Below are positions 22,832 to 35,671 of a stretch of DNA of 64,000 nt, in pieces. The notes beneath the pieces were generated by a model. That model was not told where the DNA came from and made no database searches. It saw only the letters and a program-made list of their open reading frames with translations. Source of the DNA: Thiorhodovibrio frisius (lineage in GTDB: Bacteria > Pseudomonadota > Gammaproteobacteria > Chromatiales > Chromatiaceae); assembly GCF_033954835.1 (NCBI RefSeq), contig NZ_CP121471.1:4272501-4336500 (forward strand). The letters are read 5' to 3'. Made by a program: the position numbers and the translations under genes. How positions within the stretch are numbered: the stretch's first letter is position 1; each line of letters starts with the position of its first letter.

Positions 22832-24442
22832 ATGACAGCCGCAAGCCAAACTGCCAACGCCCGGTCGCTTGCGTCCCTTGTCGAGGCACTGAAAAACCCT
22901 GGCGCCTACCCGCACCCGGTTGGCCGCGTCGAGGTCATTGAAACCCACATTTCCTTTGTGCTGCTCGCCGGCGCCTATGCCTACAAGCTGAAAAAACCGG
23001 TCAATCTGGGCTTTCTCGACTTCTCCACCCTGGAGCAGCGCCGACACTTCTGCCACGAGGAAGTGCGCATCAACCGCCGCCTGGCTCCGGGGCTGTATCT
23101 GGACGTTGTGAGCCTTGGCGACCACGACGGAGAAGTGCGCATCCAGACCCAGGGCGAGGCGCTGGACTATGCCGTGCGCATGCGCCGCTTTGCGCGCCAC
23201 GCGGCACTGACAGAAACGCCCATTGATCGCACCATCATTGACCGACTCGCCAATCAGATCGCCGAGTTTCACCTCAGCCTGCCCGCAGCGGCGCCCGAGA
23301 GCCCCTTTGGCCGACCTGACAAGATCCTCGATCCCATGCTGGCCAATGTGCAGGTGCTGCGCAAGAGCCCGCTTGACCCGGACAGCCAGCAGCGCCTGAA
23401 CCAGATCGAGCACTGGACCCGAACGCGCTTTGCCGAGCTTGAGCCGTTACTCGCGGCGCGCAAGGCCGAGGGCTGGATTCGCGAGTGCCATGGCGACCTG
23501 CATCGCGGCAACATTGCACTGCTCGACGGCGAGCCGGTGATTTTCGACGCACTTGAGTTCAACCCCGAACTGCGCTGGATCGACTGCATCAGCGACCTGG
23601 CCTTTCTCGCCATGGATCTGCGCGAGATCGGCGAGACCGCACTCGAGCGACGCCTGATCAATGCCTACCTGGAGCGCACTGGCGATTACCCCGGCCTGCG
23701 CCTGCTGGCCTTTTATCAAGTCTATCGCGCCATGGTGCGGGCTAAAGTCAGCGGCATCCGCCTGGCACAACACCCCGAGGCGGCGGCGGACGCAACCCAG
23801 GCACGCTCCCAGCTCGATCACTATCTGCGCCTGGCCGAGGACTATACAAAAAACCACCAGCCGCAGTTATTAATCACCCACGGACTGTCGGGCTCCGGCA
23901 AAACCTGGCTCGGCCTAGCGCTGCGTGAGCGCCTGCCGCTGATTCAAATCCGCTCCGATGTTGAGCGCAAGCGCCTGTTTGCCACAGCGAGTCATGACCC
24001 AGCGAACCAATCCCAGCCGCCTGCACTTTACAGCGAGGAGACCTCTCGGCTGACCTACCAGCGCCTGCTCGCACTTGCTGAGCAGATTTTGCTCTCCGGC
24101 TGTAGCGTGCTGGTCGATGCCGCCTTCCTGCGCGCCGAGCACCGTGAGTGGTTTCGCGCACTAGCCAGGCAGCAGGACTGCCGCTTCACCATACTGGCAC
24201 TCAAGGCCCCACCCGAGGTCCTCAAGGCCCGGGTCCTTGCGCGCCTCAAGCGCGGTGACGACGCCTCAGACGCCGATGCAGCGACTCTGGCCCGCCAGCA
24301 AGAGAAACAAGCGCCGCTCAGCGCCGAGGAAGCCGCCAGCGCCATCCACCTGAACACCCAATCGCCGGCTGAGATTGCCGCCTTTCTGCAAAACCTGATG
24401 CGCGACAACACTGAGCCTAGCGCTGAATCTGGACTGAACTGA
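22832..24442 (+). CDS. Fusion of aminoglycoside-phosphotransferase-like kinase and AAA_33 P-loop domain
   Basis: 536 residues. Residues 1-335 are an APH-like kinase fold with VLLAGAYAYKLKKPVNLGFLDFS as the nucleotide region and CHGDLHRGNIALLDG as the catalytic loop, followed by the metal site IFDALEFN. Residues 345-525 are a P-loop kinase with GLSGSGKT at 351-358. This two-kinase architecture is widespread in proteobacteria and is usually annotated as a hypothetical ATPase; no substrate is established. It converges on dnaE. Confidence 0.85.
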   Translation: MTAASQTANARSLASLVEALKNPGAYPHPVGRVEVIETHISFVLLAGAYAYKLKKPVNLGFLDFSTLEQRRHFCHEEVRINRRLAPGLYLDVVSLGDHDGEVRIQTQGEALDYAVRMRRFARHAALTETPIDRTIIDRLANQIAEFHLSLPAAAPESPFGRPDKILDPMLANVQVLRKSPLDPDSQQRLNQIEHWTRTRFAELEPLLAARKAEGWIRECHGDLHRGNIALLDGEPVIFDALEFNPELRWIDCISDLAFLAMDLREIGETALERRLINAYLERTGDYPGLRLLAFYQVYRAMVRAKVSGIRLAQHPEAAADATQARSQLDHYLRLAEDYTKNHQPQLLITHGLSGSGKTWLGLALRERLPLIQIRSDVERKRLFATASHDPANQSQPPALYSEETSRLTYQRLLALAEQILLSGCSVLVDAAFLRAEHREWFRALARQQDCRFTILALKAPPEVLKARVLARLKRGDDASDADAATLARQQEKQAPLSAEEAASAIHLNTQSPAEIAAFLQNLMRDNTEPSAESGLN

Positions 24443-24496
24443 TCTACCGAAACCCTTTGAGATTTCGGCTCATTCTGGGTCACCGCTCACGCCCTG

Positions 24497-28108
<3,612 letters not shown>

Positions 28109-28216
28109 GGTCCGGCCCTGATGATCTAACGGATTACCCAAGATGATTGCCCAGAGGGTTAACTAGCGTGACTGCCTCGAGTGATTTCATTGCGCTAAGA
28201 ATCCCGTGGCCAAGTC

Positions 28217-28402
28217 TCATCGCACCATCAAAACCAAAATCACCACCAGGCCGACCACGCCGGCCAAGGGTAACACCACGGCCGCCCAGTCGCCTTGCTG
28301 CGCTCTTGGCCCATGCTCCTGCCAGGACTTGAACGCGGGCCACAGCCGAAACAGCATCAAGACCATCACGGCGGCCAACACGAGCTTCAGAAAAAGATCC
28401 AT
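28217..28402 (-). CDS. Small two-helix membrane protein
   Basis: 61 residues, with a GGAGG ribosome site 10 nt before the ATG that supports real translation. Two transmembrane helices (about residues 3-22 and 41-60) flank a charged linker, FKSWQEHGPRAQQGD. The family is not recognised with certainty. It lies between the BI-1 gene and dnaE on the same strand but after a terminator, so it probably has its own promoter. Confidence 0.65.
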   Translation of the reverse strand: MDLFLKLVLAAVMVLMLFRLWPAFKSWQEHGPRAQQGDWAAVVLPLAGVVGLVVILVLMVR

Positions 28403-28430
28403 GCGTTTTTGCCTCCAAACAGGCTGGCAT

Positions 28431-28457
28431 AAAAAAGCCCCGAACGGCGCCGGGGCT
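28431..28457 (-). terminator. Intrinsic terminator after the BI-1/YccA gene
   Basis: Read on the minus strand, AGCCCCG and CGGGGCT form a 7-bp stem followed by six T. It lies about 80 bp after the stop of the BI-1/YccA gene and just before the small membrane protein gene. Confidence 0.8.
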
Positions 28458-28537
28458 GTCAGGACAGATTGATCAAGGCAACGACCGCCACGGAGGCCCG
28501 CAGCCGGCCTGCCTCAATCAATCGAGGTCACTCGCCA

Positions 28538-29203
28538 TCAGTCATCGCCCATCACACCGAGAATCTGCAACAGGCTGATGAAGATGTTGAAGATCGACAG
28601 ATAAATGCCATAGGTGGCCATGATGTAGTTGGTCTCTTCACCCCGCGCGATCCGACTGGTATCGAACAGGATGAAAGCACTCATCAGCAGGATGATCGCG
28701 CTTGAGATGGCCAGCGACAATGCCGGCATGTTCAGGAAAATATTGGCGACAATGGCGACCAAAACCACCATCATGCCGGCAAAGACAAAGCCACCCAGGA
28801 AGCTGAAATCCCGCTTGCTGGTCAGCGCATAGCCGGACAGACCGAGGAAGATCACTGCCGTACCACCAAAGGCCATCGCGATAATGCTAGGGCCGTTCGG
28901 CAACGCCATATACATGCTCAAGATAGCCCCGAGACCAAAGCCAAGCATGCCAGTAATCAAAAAAATCACCCCGACACCGCTGGCCGACTGAGCCGCGCGC
29001 GGCAGCACAAACATGCCGAGCAACATGGCGCCGATCACGGTCACCAGATAGACCCAAGGCGGCATGGCCAGAGCCATGGATATCATGGCCATCACCGCAC
29101 TAAAGCCAAGGGTCGCGGAGAGCAGCAAATAGGTGTTTTTCAGCACCTTGTTCGCGGACATGGCGCCAGAAGCGCCCTGCATCATAATGTGTTCATTTGC
29201 CAT
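28538..29203 (-). CDS. Bax inhibitor-1/YccA family membrane protein
   Basis: 221 residues from the ATG at 29203. Seven hydrophobic helices are present, with the family end NIFISLLQILG and the FDTSRI block before the last helices. In E. coli YccA binds and restrains the FtsH protease. The N-terminal MMQGASGAMSANKVLKNTY is typical of this subgroup. It is monocistronic and followed by an intrinsic terminator. Confidence 0.9.
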   Translation of the reverse strand: MANEHIMMQGASGAMSANKVLKNTYLLLSATLGFSAVMAMISMALAMPPWVYLVTVIGAMLLGMFVLPRAAQSASGVGVIFLITGMLGFGLGAILSMYMALPNGPSIIAMAFGGTAVIFLGLSGYALTSKRDFSFLGGFVFAGMMVVLVAIVANIFLNMPALSLAISSAIILLMSAFILFDTSRIARGEETNYIMATYGIYLSIFNIFISLLQILGVMGDD

Positions 29204-29392
29204 TGTATTTAACCACTCCAAATTTGTTAACGGCTGAGTGCAATTTAAGTCCGCAACCGGCTGGAATCAACTCCTTATCGACTCCCCAGCCCGTCACAGA
29301 TTTTGAGAGCATAACCAAAGTAGCCGCAAGATCAAGCACTGTCGTCCTGGCCAACCTCTGCCAACCAGGCACTCAAGCTCAGACAGCCCACC

Positions 29393-29950
29393 TCAAGCCC
29401 ACAAACTCGCCAGCTCAATTGTAATCGCTGCGAACGGCGGCGCCCGCACCAAAGCATCATCGGCCAGCGTTTCAAGCAGCAACCAGCCGGACTCCTGCCG
29501 CTGAAAAACCTCCAGCGTGCGCAGGTCCGGATCCACCAACCAACACCAGCCCACACCCTGGAGCGCATAAATGGGCAGCTTATCCGCTCGATCCATGCGC
29601 GCAGTGCCGGGCGACAGCACCTCGCAGACCCAATCCGGCGCCATCTCGAACCAAGCCGTCTCCGGCAAGCCGGGCAGCCGCTCCCGCCGCCAGCCAGCCA
29701 GATCCGGCACCAAAATATGCGGTCCCAAATGCAGTTCCGGCTCATCAAGAATCCACCAGCCCCCAGGACCACCCCGGCCTTTCTGAAACGGGCCTAGCAG
29801 ATCGCTACCAATGGACGAACTCGCCAGCGCATGGCGCGGCGCCGGACGCGGCTGTGTGATCAGCGCGCCATGGATAATCTCCCCCACCAGATGCTCCGGC
29901 AGATCGAGAATATCCTCGTAGGTCGCAAAACCCTCGGCTGTCTCGGCCAT
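29393..29950 (-). CDS. Uma2-family (DUF820) PD-(D/E)XK nuclease-like protein
   Basis: 185 residues from the ATG at 29950. The restriction-endonuclease-like core is visible as VPDLAGW, WVCEVLSPGTARMDRADK and GVGWCWLVDP. Uma2 proteins are expanded in Cyanobacteria and Chromatiaceae; activity in cells is unproven. It is not closely related to the four Uma2 copies at 45.8-54.4 kb, which are near-identical to each other. It sits just before the tRNA-Ser that marks the start of the accessory region. Confidence 0.85.
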   Translation of the reverse strand: MAETAEGFATYEDILDLPEHLVGEIIHGALITQPRPAPRHALASSSIGSDLLGPFQKGRGGPGGWWILDEPELHLGPHILVPDLAGWRRERLPGLPETAWFEMAPDWVCEVLSPGTARMDRADKLPIYALQGVGWCWLVDPDLRTLEVFQRQESGWLLLETLADDALVRAPPFAAITIELASLWA

Positions 29951-30216
29951 GATCGTCACCCGCAACAGGCTGCGCGCTGAAGCTTCAACGCAAGCTGCAC
30001 ACTGATAAAAACCGCCTCTTCAGAGAAAGCAGACCTTATAGCAGCCCCGGCACGCCGTCAAAGCTCGGCGGGTAGAAAACGCACCTGCAATTTCCTGTGG
30101 TCAGCCAGAGGCCCTCTGAGGTATGCTTACCGGCTTGTTCGATGAGGAGCACCCAGCCCTCATACAAACCGCACCCGCGCCAACAGCCTTCAGCTCGGCG
30201 CCAAGCCCATCATCCC

Positions 30217-30305
30217 GGAGAGGTGGCAGAGCGGTTGAATGCACCGGTCTTGAAAACCGGCGACGGTTAATCCCGTCCGTGGGTTCGAATCCCACCCTCT
30301 CCGCC
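30217..30305 (+). tRNA. tRNA-Ser (anticodon TGA)
   Basis: A full class II tRNA of 89 nt including encoded CCA. The acceptor stem is GGAGAGG / CCTCTCC with discriminator G, the anticodon loop CTTGAAA sits on a CCGGT/ACCGG stem, there is a long variable arm, and the T loop is GGTTCGAATCC. Anticodon TGA reads UCA/UCG. Everything to the right is accessory in character, so this tRNA may be an integration site. Confidence 0.97.
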
Positions 30306-31173
30306 ATTTATTATCAAAATATCGATTAATAACAGTCAGTTAGATTCAAACATCAGCGCTTAGGCCACCCCAAAGGCCACCTTTTAGCCTGCCATCTTCT
30401 GCGGATCAGTGCTTGCCGCAGACCTCATTTCAACCATTCCAAGCTTCGCATGAGCAACAAGGGATTGTCGGAACGCCAGGTGGCGCTCGCAACCCGCGAG
30501 CCGATCTTCATCGTCAATGCTCAACCCAAGCTCGGCCTGGGCTTCCCCCGATTCACCAGGGTACCGCCGCGCCGTGGGAGTTTCGAGCGCGGATCGCCGA
30601 GAATACCGGGTTAAGCGATGTGAATCGCCGCTGCAAACGCCTCACGCGACGAGGCGCGGGCGATATAGGATCCCCGCCTGTTCATGCGCATCCCCGCAAG
30701 TGCATGTTCGTTAGCTGCTGGCAACTGTGGAATTGACCGCACGCCTGTTGCGCATGCCGGTCTTTTCCTCTGGCTCCAGCGCACGCATTCCCATGACCGG
30801 CATACACATCATTTTTTATTAGCTCGCAGGTGTGGTGGCATCCAGAGGGGTGCTCGGCAACTGCGATGTTTTTTGTGATTACCCCATTCGCAGTGCATAC
30901 CATTGTCCAGTTGGCAAGCAATGGGTCGCCTGATCAACTCTCTTCTGTTGCCTGATCTTCTCTGGTGGCGCTGTCGCTCGGTAGCAACGGTTACCTCGAT
31001 ATGGGAGACTTGGCCCGGCAACGGCCGAAGCTGGCTTGGGTAAGTACCTGTTGTCTTCGAGGTTCCTGGCGCTTGGCAGGGGGAACCCAAAGGTCTCGCT
31101 TGCCCTGGTCAATTCTTCGGTCTCTGCCGCCAAATCCTTGTCTTCCCCAAGAGCGTTTAGGCCGCCTAAGCCG
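30306..31173. other. About 870 bp without a recognisable gene, directly after tRNA-Ser
   Basis: No open frame with family motifs, ribosome site and good coding character is visible. Short frames such as the one starting at 30,449 (MSNKGLSERQ) could be remnants but match nothing known to me. No integrase gene and no obvious second copy of the tRNA 3' end were seen in the window. Confidence 0.5.
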
Positions 31174-32071
31174 ATGTATCCCGTGATCGACCTCGGAGAC
31201 CGCACGCCGGACCTGCTCGAACAGCTCGGCAACAAGGAGAAATACTGGTTTCGCATCAATGATCGGCGTTGCCTGTTCAAGATCGGCCGTCCAGGAACTG
31301 GTGAAAACTGGGCGGAAAAGTTGCCGCGGAACTCGCTGATCTCCTTGGATTGCCGCATGCCAGTTACGATTTTGCAACTTGGCGCGGCCACAAGGGTGTC
31401 CTGTCGCCTAGTTTCGAGCCGGACGGCGCTCGTCTGGTTCTTGGCAATGAGTTGCTGGCCGAGAATCATCCAGGTTATCCGCGACATGAAATCAGACGGG
31501 TCCGTGAGCATCGACTCGGTCGCATTCACGCCCTGCTCACACGACCGAATATTCGCTGTCCTCCCGACTGGTCAAACCGAGATGACAGCATCCCTGGGCT
31601 TTTGATCTCTTCACCGGCTATCTGCTGTTGGACGCCTGGATTGCCAACCAAGACCGGCATCACGAAAACTGGGGACTGATCAACCATGAGAAGCGGATCT
31701 ACCTCGCGCCTACCTTTGATCATGCCGCATCAATGGGGCAAAACGAAACGGACGCAACCCGTGAAAAACGCCTGACAACACGAGACCATGGCCGTCACAT
31801 TCGCCACTATGTCACAAAGGCACGTTCCGCTATTTATGATCAACGAACGAGCAAAAAACCGCTGACGACCCTTGCGTTGTTTGAGCTGGCGGCCCATAAA
31901 TCGCCGCGCGCAGGCGCAACATGGCTGAAGCGGCTCGCGCAAGTGCGGGAGGAGTCGGTCCAATCCATCTTCGACGAGCTGTCACCCAAGGATGCGTCAC
32001 CACTCGCCAAAGAATTTGCCCAGACTCTGCTCTCGCTGAACCAGATGCGACTCCTAGAACTCCGATCATGA
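31174..32071 (+). pseudogene. HipA-like kinase, broken by at least two frameshifts
   Basis: Three consecutive reading frames together spell one protein. The first runs from the ATG at 31174 (YPVIDLGDRTPDLL, KYWFRINDRRCLFKIGRPG) to about 31,325; the next carries AELADLLGLPHASYDFATWRG to about 31,580; the last carries WAFDLFTGYLLLDAWIANQDRHHENWG and FDHAASMGQNE to the stop. NQDRHHENWG is the catalytic loop of HipA/CtkA-type Ser/Thr kinases. Two single-base shifts, near 31,323 and 31,585, separate them. The stop overlaps the HIRAN gene start by 4 bp, so the two were once translationally coupled. Confidence 0.8.
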
Positions 32072-32802
32072 AAACACTTTTCATCGCCTGGCAAGATCCA
32101 AAAACCCGTCGTTGGCTGACAGTCGGTCGCCTCGACCGCGATACCAACGGTGGCTATTGTTTTCGCTACACCCAGGGGGCCGAGATGTCCCCGCGTTTCA
32201 GCTACCTTGGTCGGATGATCGACAAGCGGCGGACGTACTATTCGAATGCGCTGTTCCCGTTGTTTTCCAATCGCCTACTGACTCAAAAGCGCCCTGAATA
32301 CCCGGCGTATTTATCTTGGATGGGCGTTGCCGACGGGGCCGATCCACTGGAGATTCTGGCCCGCTCCGGCGGCCGACGGGGAACCGACAAGCTCAGTGTT
32401 TATCCGATGTTGCAGCCAGACGCCCGGGGCTGGGTCACGCTCTATTTTTTCGCTCATGGTGTGCGCTACCTGAGCGAGGACGAGCAGATCGCCATTCCGA
32501 GACTCTGTCATGGTGAGCGCTTGGAGCTTCGGCCCGAGGACGACAACCGCGAAGATCGCTATGCTTTGCGGCTGGCAAGCGAGCAGGCCATTCGCGTGGG
32601 CTATTGTCCCCGCTATCTTAACAAAGATCTCCATTGCGTCTTGCAGCAGACATCCGTTGATTTAACCGTCGAGAAAGCCAACGATGACGCCCCAATGCAA
32701 TTCCGGCTGTTGTGCAAAGCTGTCTTCCGGTTACCAGCGGGCTGCACTCTACACGAATCCGATGAGCATCAACTGATCGCCGAGCCGGCCATGGCCGCCT
32801 AA
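32068..32802 (+). CDS. HIRAN-domain protein, partner of the HipA-like kinase
   Basis: 244 residues from the ATG at 32068, which overlaps the upstream stop as ATGA. The N-terminal half (FIAWQDPKTRRWLTVGRL, YLGRMIDKR) is typical of HipA-associated proteins of this kind. Residues 145-225 form a HIRAN domain with GERLELRPEDDN, NREDRYAL, VGYCPRYL. HIRAN domains bind DNA 3' ends in HLTF/Rad5 and also occur as stand-alone bacterial proteins. The partner kinase is broken here while this gene is intact. Confidence 0.78.
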   Translation: MKTLFIAWQDPKTRRWLTVGRLDRDTNGGYCFRYTQGAEMSPRFSYLGRMIDKRRTYYSNALFPLFSNRLLTQKRPEYPAYLSWMGVADGADPLEILARSGGRRGTDKLSVYPMLQPDARGWVTLYFFAHGVRYLSEDEQIAIPRLCHGERLELRPEDDNREDRYALRLASEQAIRVGYCPRYLNKDLHCVLQQTSVDLTVEKANDDAPMQFRLLCKAVFRLPAGCTLHESDEHQLIAEPAMAA

Positions 32803-32836
32803 ACACCCGCCCCCACAGACTCATTACGGTCTGTGA

Positions 32837-34378
32837 TTACCGGAAAGGATCGCTTGCCCCGGTCAATCCCTCGATCTCCTCCCCCAACTGTATTGCCTGA
32901 CTGTCTAGCTCGGCAATCTCGGCATCGAGTTCATCGGCCTGCTGCCGCGCCACTTGTTCGATCAATCCGGGTTGCCTCTGGCTGAGTTGATAAAGCTCAT
33001 AGCCGCTACTTTCACGCAGGTTTTGCAGGGCGTCGAGGATGCGCGCTTGGAGCGTCTCGTAGAGCTGACGTAGCTTGGCAAGTTCCGCTTCGCCGCTGAA
33101 ATCCAGGCCGCTCAAGCCTTGGCGCAACAGGAAGCCATTCGGATCGTTGGCGATCTCCCGCAGCTCTTCAATGTCGCCACGGTCGCGCGCCTGGTTGGCC
33201 GCCTGCATCAAGCGCTCGTAGGTTTGCTGCTTGTCCGGGTCGCTGGCGTAACGGTCGGGGTGGTAGAGCCGCGCGAGTTTTTTGAATAGCGTCTTCAGTT
33301 CCCGTTGCTCTTCGTCGCTTAGTGCTTGGCTGGCGGCGGCTTCGGCGGCGGCGTCCTGGTACTCGCGCTCGGTTTCGGCGCGTGCGTCTTGATAGGCCGA
33401 TTCCACTGCCTCGGCCTCTTCCTCGCCGTCGATCAGCAGGGTGTCGAGGAACTTCCGGCGGAACTGTATCTTGAGCTGGAGTGCGTCGCGGCGCTCATAA
33501 TGGGCTCGCAAGCGCTGGAACAGTTCCGACTGGGTGACTTCAACACCGTGGTGTTCCTGTGTGTATTCGGCTTCGAGTTCTGCCAAGCGGGTCCAGGCGC
33601 CGGCGATCAGTTGGCGCAGCGTTTCCAACTCCGGGTTGCGGAACAGCGTCAGCGCGGTGGCGTTGTCGGTTCTGACCTCCAGCACTGCGGAATCGTCGAT
33701 CCGCTGCTCGGCATCGGCGTCGAGTTGGTTGAGATACCAGCGACCCATGGCGGCGCTGCGCGGGTTGTTGGAGCGCGACAGCCATTCCAACCAGGCGTGC
33801 AGCTCGGGATCATCGATCACTTCGCTAAAAGGGCGCCCCTTGAAGCGACCGAAGGCGATGCGCGACGGGAACCATGGCGCGGAGGCGAAGACGGCGATCT
33901 GCTCCCATGTGGCCAGCCCGCGTGCCTCGGCAAGCGGGCGCAGTACCTGCTGCATCAAATCAACCAGGGTCTCCACGTCGCCGAGCGCGGTGTGCGCGCC
34001 GCGTTGCGGGAGGCGGCAATACTGTCGCAGCGTCTGGAGCTTGTGGTTGCCAGCGGGGACGGGATCGAGCAAGCGTTGCGTCAGCCGCAGGGCGCAAAAG
34101 CCGGCTTGACCGATGGGGTCGATGCCGAGACGCTGCCATTCCGGACGCAGCACCTGTTCCAGATCGTATTCAAGGTTGTAAGCGACCAGCGGATGGGCAC
34201 CGGCATACTCCGTGAAGGCGGCATAAACGTCGTGCGGCGCTTCGCCGTCGCGCTCCAGGATTTCGGGGGTGTAGCCATTGACGCGCGCGGCCTCGGACGG
34301 GATCTCGACGCCGTGATTGAGCAGCCGGCGGAAAGCTGGACCTTCGGGCTTCCAGCCGCGCATGCGTTGGGCGGCCAA
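32837..34378 (-). CDS. DEDDh exonuclease with DUF3820-like and J-domain parts; start missing
   Basis: The annotated frame gives 513 residues from a TTG at 34378, but the exonuclease motif I (ILDTETTG) lies upstream in the same frame at about 34,406-34,429, where no ATG, GTG or TTG precedes the in-frame TGA at 34,454-34,456. A GTG at 34,457 in the next frame (TQALYL) suggests a one-base shift near 34,435. Motif II (AYNLEYDLEQ) and motif III (HTALGD, residues 129-134) are intact. Residues 175-205 resemble DUF3820 (FGRFKGRPFSEV, HAWLEWL). A J domain with HPD at 373-375 and coiled coil follow. So an unusual nuclease-cochaperone fusion, possibly a recent pseudogene. Confidence 0.75.
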   Translation of the reverse strand: MAAQRMRGWKPEGPAFRRLLNHGVEIPSEAARVNGYTPEILERDGEAPHDVYAAFTEYAGAHPLVAYNLEYDLEQVLRPEWQRLGIDPIGQAGFCALRLTQRLLDPVPAGNHKLQTLRQYCRLPQRGAHTALGDVETLVDLMQQVLRPLAEARGLATWEQIAVFASAPWFPSRIAFGRFKGRPFSEVIDDPELHAWLEWLSRSNNPRSAAMGRWYLNQLDADAEQRIDDSAVLEVRTDNATALTLFRNPELETLRQLIAGAWTRLAELEAEYTQEHHGVEVTQSELFQRLRAHYERRDALQLKIQFRRKFLDTLLIDGEEEAEAVESAYQDARAETEREYQDAAAEAAASQALSDEEQRELKTLFKKLARLYHPDRYASDPDKQQTYERLMQAANQARDRGDIEELREIANDPNGFLLRQGLSGLDFSGEAELAKLRQLYETLQARILDALQNLRESSGYELYQLSQRQPGLIEQVARQQADELDAEIAELDSQAIQLGEEIEGLTGASDPFR

Positions 34379-34711
34379 CTCGACAACATAAATCGGCGGT
34401 TTGAAGCCGGTGGTTTCGGTGTCCAGTATAAGCCAGGAGGTAGAGTGCCTGCGTCACCGTTTAAGATTAGCCGGAGGATTGATGAGGCGGACGGATGCAT
34501 CGCGCCGAAGTTTAATCAACTGTGGGGTCTTGATCACAAATCGAGTCAAAACTCTGCACTTGAGTCGGATGATCTGTGTGCTAAACGCCAGAACAGTCCC
34601 GTAGCCTGCTGAGCCGCCGCCCGGCAAGCGGGGGTAGAGTGCTCTGCCCCTTTTCCGACATCCACGTTGATTTGCGGCTGAGCGCAGAGCCGCGCCAGGC
34701 GGCATGAAGCA

Positions 34712-34777
34712 GCCCGAATCCACCTGCTGACGGATGAAATCCTCAAAATGGGGGTTCAGAGCGATACTGGTGGGCAT
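34712..34777 (-). pseudogene. ParD antitoxin 5' remnant
   Basis: From the ATG at 34777, which has a strong GGAGGACAG ribosome site, the first 22 codons read PTSIALNPHFEDFIRQQVDS, the typical N-terminus of CC2985-type ParD antitoxins. After that the frame continues without any ParD similarity. No ParE frame follows. It is the beginning of a deleted parDE module. Confidence 0.7.
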
Positions 34778-34936
34778 CACTGTCCTCCAGCGGTTTCATC
34801 CTAGCGCCATAACCCCATCATCGCCGCTTGGCCTGGATGCGCAGCGAAAAGCGAAAGCGTCAGGCGAGGCTTGGCTTGCCTGCCTCAATATAAGGCAAAT
34901 CTTGTTTTATCTTATTTTTTGCCTATTATTGACATC

Positions 34937-35191
34937 ATGAACAGCATCCAGTGGACAGCAAAAGCCACCAAGCAGCTGCGCAAGTTGAAAAACACAGCGA
35001 TGCAAAAGCGCATCTATACCGAAACGCAAGCGTTGGCCAACTTTCCAAACTGCGCCAAGATCAAAAAACTGACCGATACCGAACGCGATTACCGGCTTCG
35101 CATCGGTGACTATCGGGTCTTTTTCAGCGTCGATGGCGCTGTCCGCATCATCTGCATCGAGGAAGTCAAAAAACGCGATGAACGCACCTAG
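34937..35191 (+). CDS. RelE/ParE-family toxin
   Basis: 84 residues from the ATG at 34937. The RelE fold is shown by AKATKQLRKL, the central IKKLTDTERDYRLRIGDYRVFFSV and the C-terminal IEEVKKRDE. Such toxins are ribosome-dependent mRNA interferases or gyrase poisons. The stop overlaps the antitoxin gene by 14 bp. The toxin-first order is like higBA. The region upstream is AT-rich (TTGTTTTATCTTATTTTTTG) and probably holds the promoter. Confidence 0.87.
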   Translation: MNSIQWTAKATKQLRKLKNTAMQKRIYTETQALANFPNCAKIKKLTDTERDYRLRIGDYRVFFSVDGAVRIICIEEVKKRDERT

Positions 35192-35516
35192 TGATTTGCA
35201 AATCATCCGCGATGCCAGCGGCGCACCCGCGTTCGTGGTGGTTCCGTATGAACAGTTCTTGTCCCAATACGGACAGGCGCGTGATCTGATTCCTAACGAG
35301 GTTGTCGGCAAAATCATCATGGATGAACAGCACCCCATCCGCGCATGGCGTGAGCACTTGGGATTGACCCAAGCCGAAGTCGCACAGCGCGCCGAGATGA
35401 GCCAAGCCGCGCTCGCGCAAATCGAATCCGGCAAACACAAGACCCGCGTGGCTACCATGGAGAAGCTTGCCGATGCACTCGGCCTGAGCGTGGCGCAGTT
35501 GGACTTGAACGACTAA
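35178..35516 (+). CDS. Xre-type HTH antitoxin of the RelE-like toxin
   Basis: 112 residues from the ATG at 35178. The N-terminal part resembles a Phd/RelB-like segment (AFVVVPYEQFL). Residues 55-110 are an HTH_3 domain with REHLGLTQAEVAQRAEMSQAAL and ADALGLSVAQLDL. The fused arrangement is common for antitoxins of RelE-Xre modules. It likely represses its own operon. Confidence 0.87.
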   Translation: MNAPSDLQIIRDASGAPAFVVVPYEQFLSQYGQARDLIPNEVVGKIIMDEQHPIRAWREHLGLTQAEVAQRAEMSQAALAQIESGKHKTRVATMEKLADALGLSVAQLDLND

Positions 35517-35545
35517 TCAAGGCGAGACGCTGAATTTCGAGTCTG

Positions 35546-35578
35546 CCGGCACCCTCTTCGGGCGCTGACGGGTGCCGG
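35546..35578 (+). terminator. Stem-loop after the RelE/Xre module
   Basis: CCGGCACCC (35,546-35,554) pairs with GGGTGCCGG (35,570-35,578) across a 15-nt loop, 30 bp after the antitoxin stop. There is no run of T, so termination may be weak. Confidence 0.45.
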
Positions 35579-35640
35579 GGAGTTGTCCGTTCGCGAACTC
35601 GCCCCTTACCAAGCCCGAGGCGAAAATCGTCTGGATTCAT

Positions 35641-35671
35641 CATTCGCGCCAAATCGCCAGTGGCGCGAATG
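35641..35671. repeat. Perfect 11-bp inverted repeat
   Basis: CATTCGCGCCA (35,641-35,651) and TGGCGCGAATG (35,661-35,671) are exact inverted copies with a 9-nt loop. It lies in the 332-bp gap between the RelE/Xre and TumE/TumA modules, which shows no recognised gene. Confidence 0.6.

Noticed and set aside
33326-34612. A 428-codon plus-strand frame opposite the exonuclease/J-domain gene
   Set aside because: No recognisable motif, while the minus strand carries complete DEDDh and J-domain motifs.
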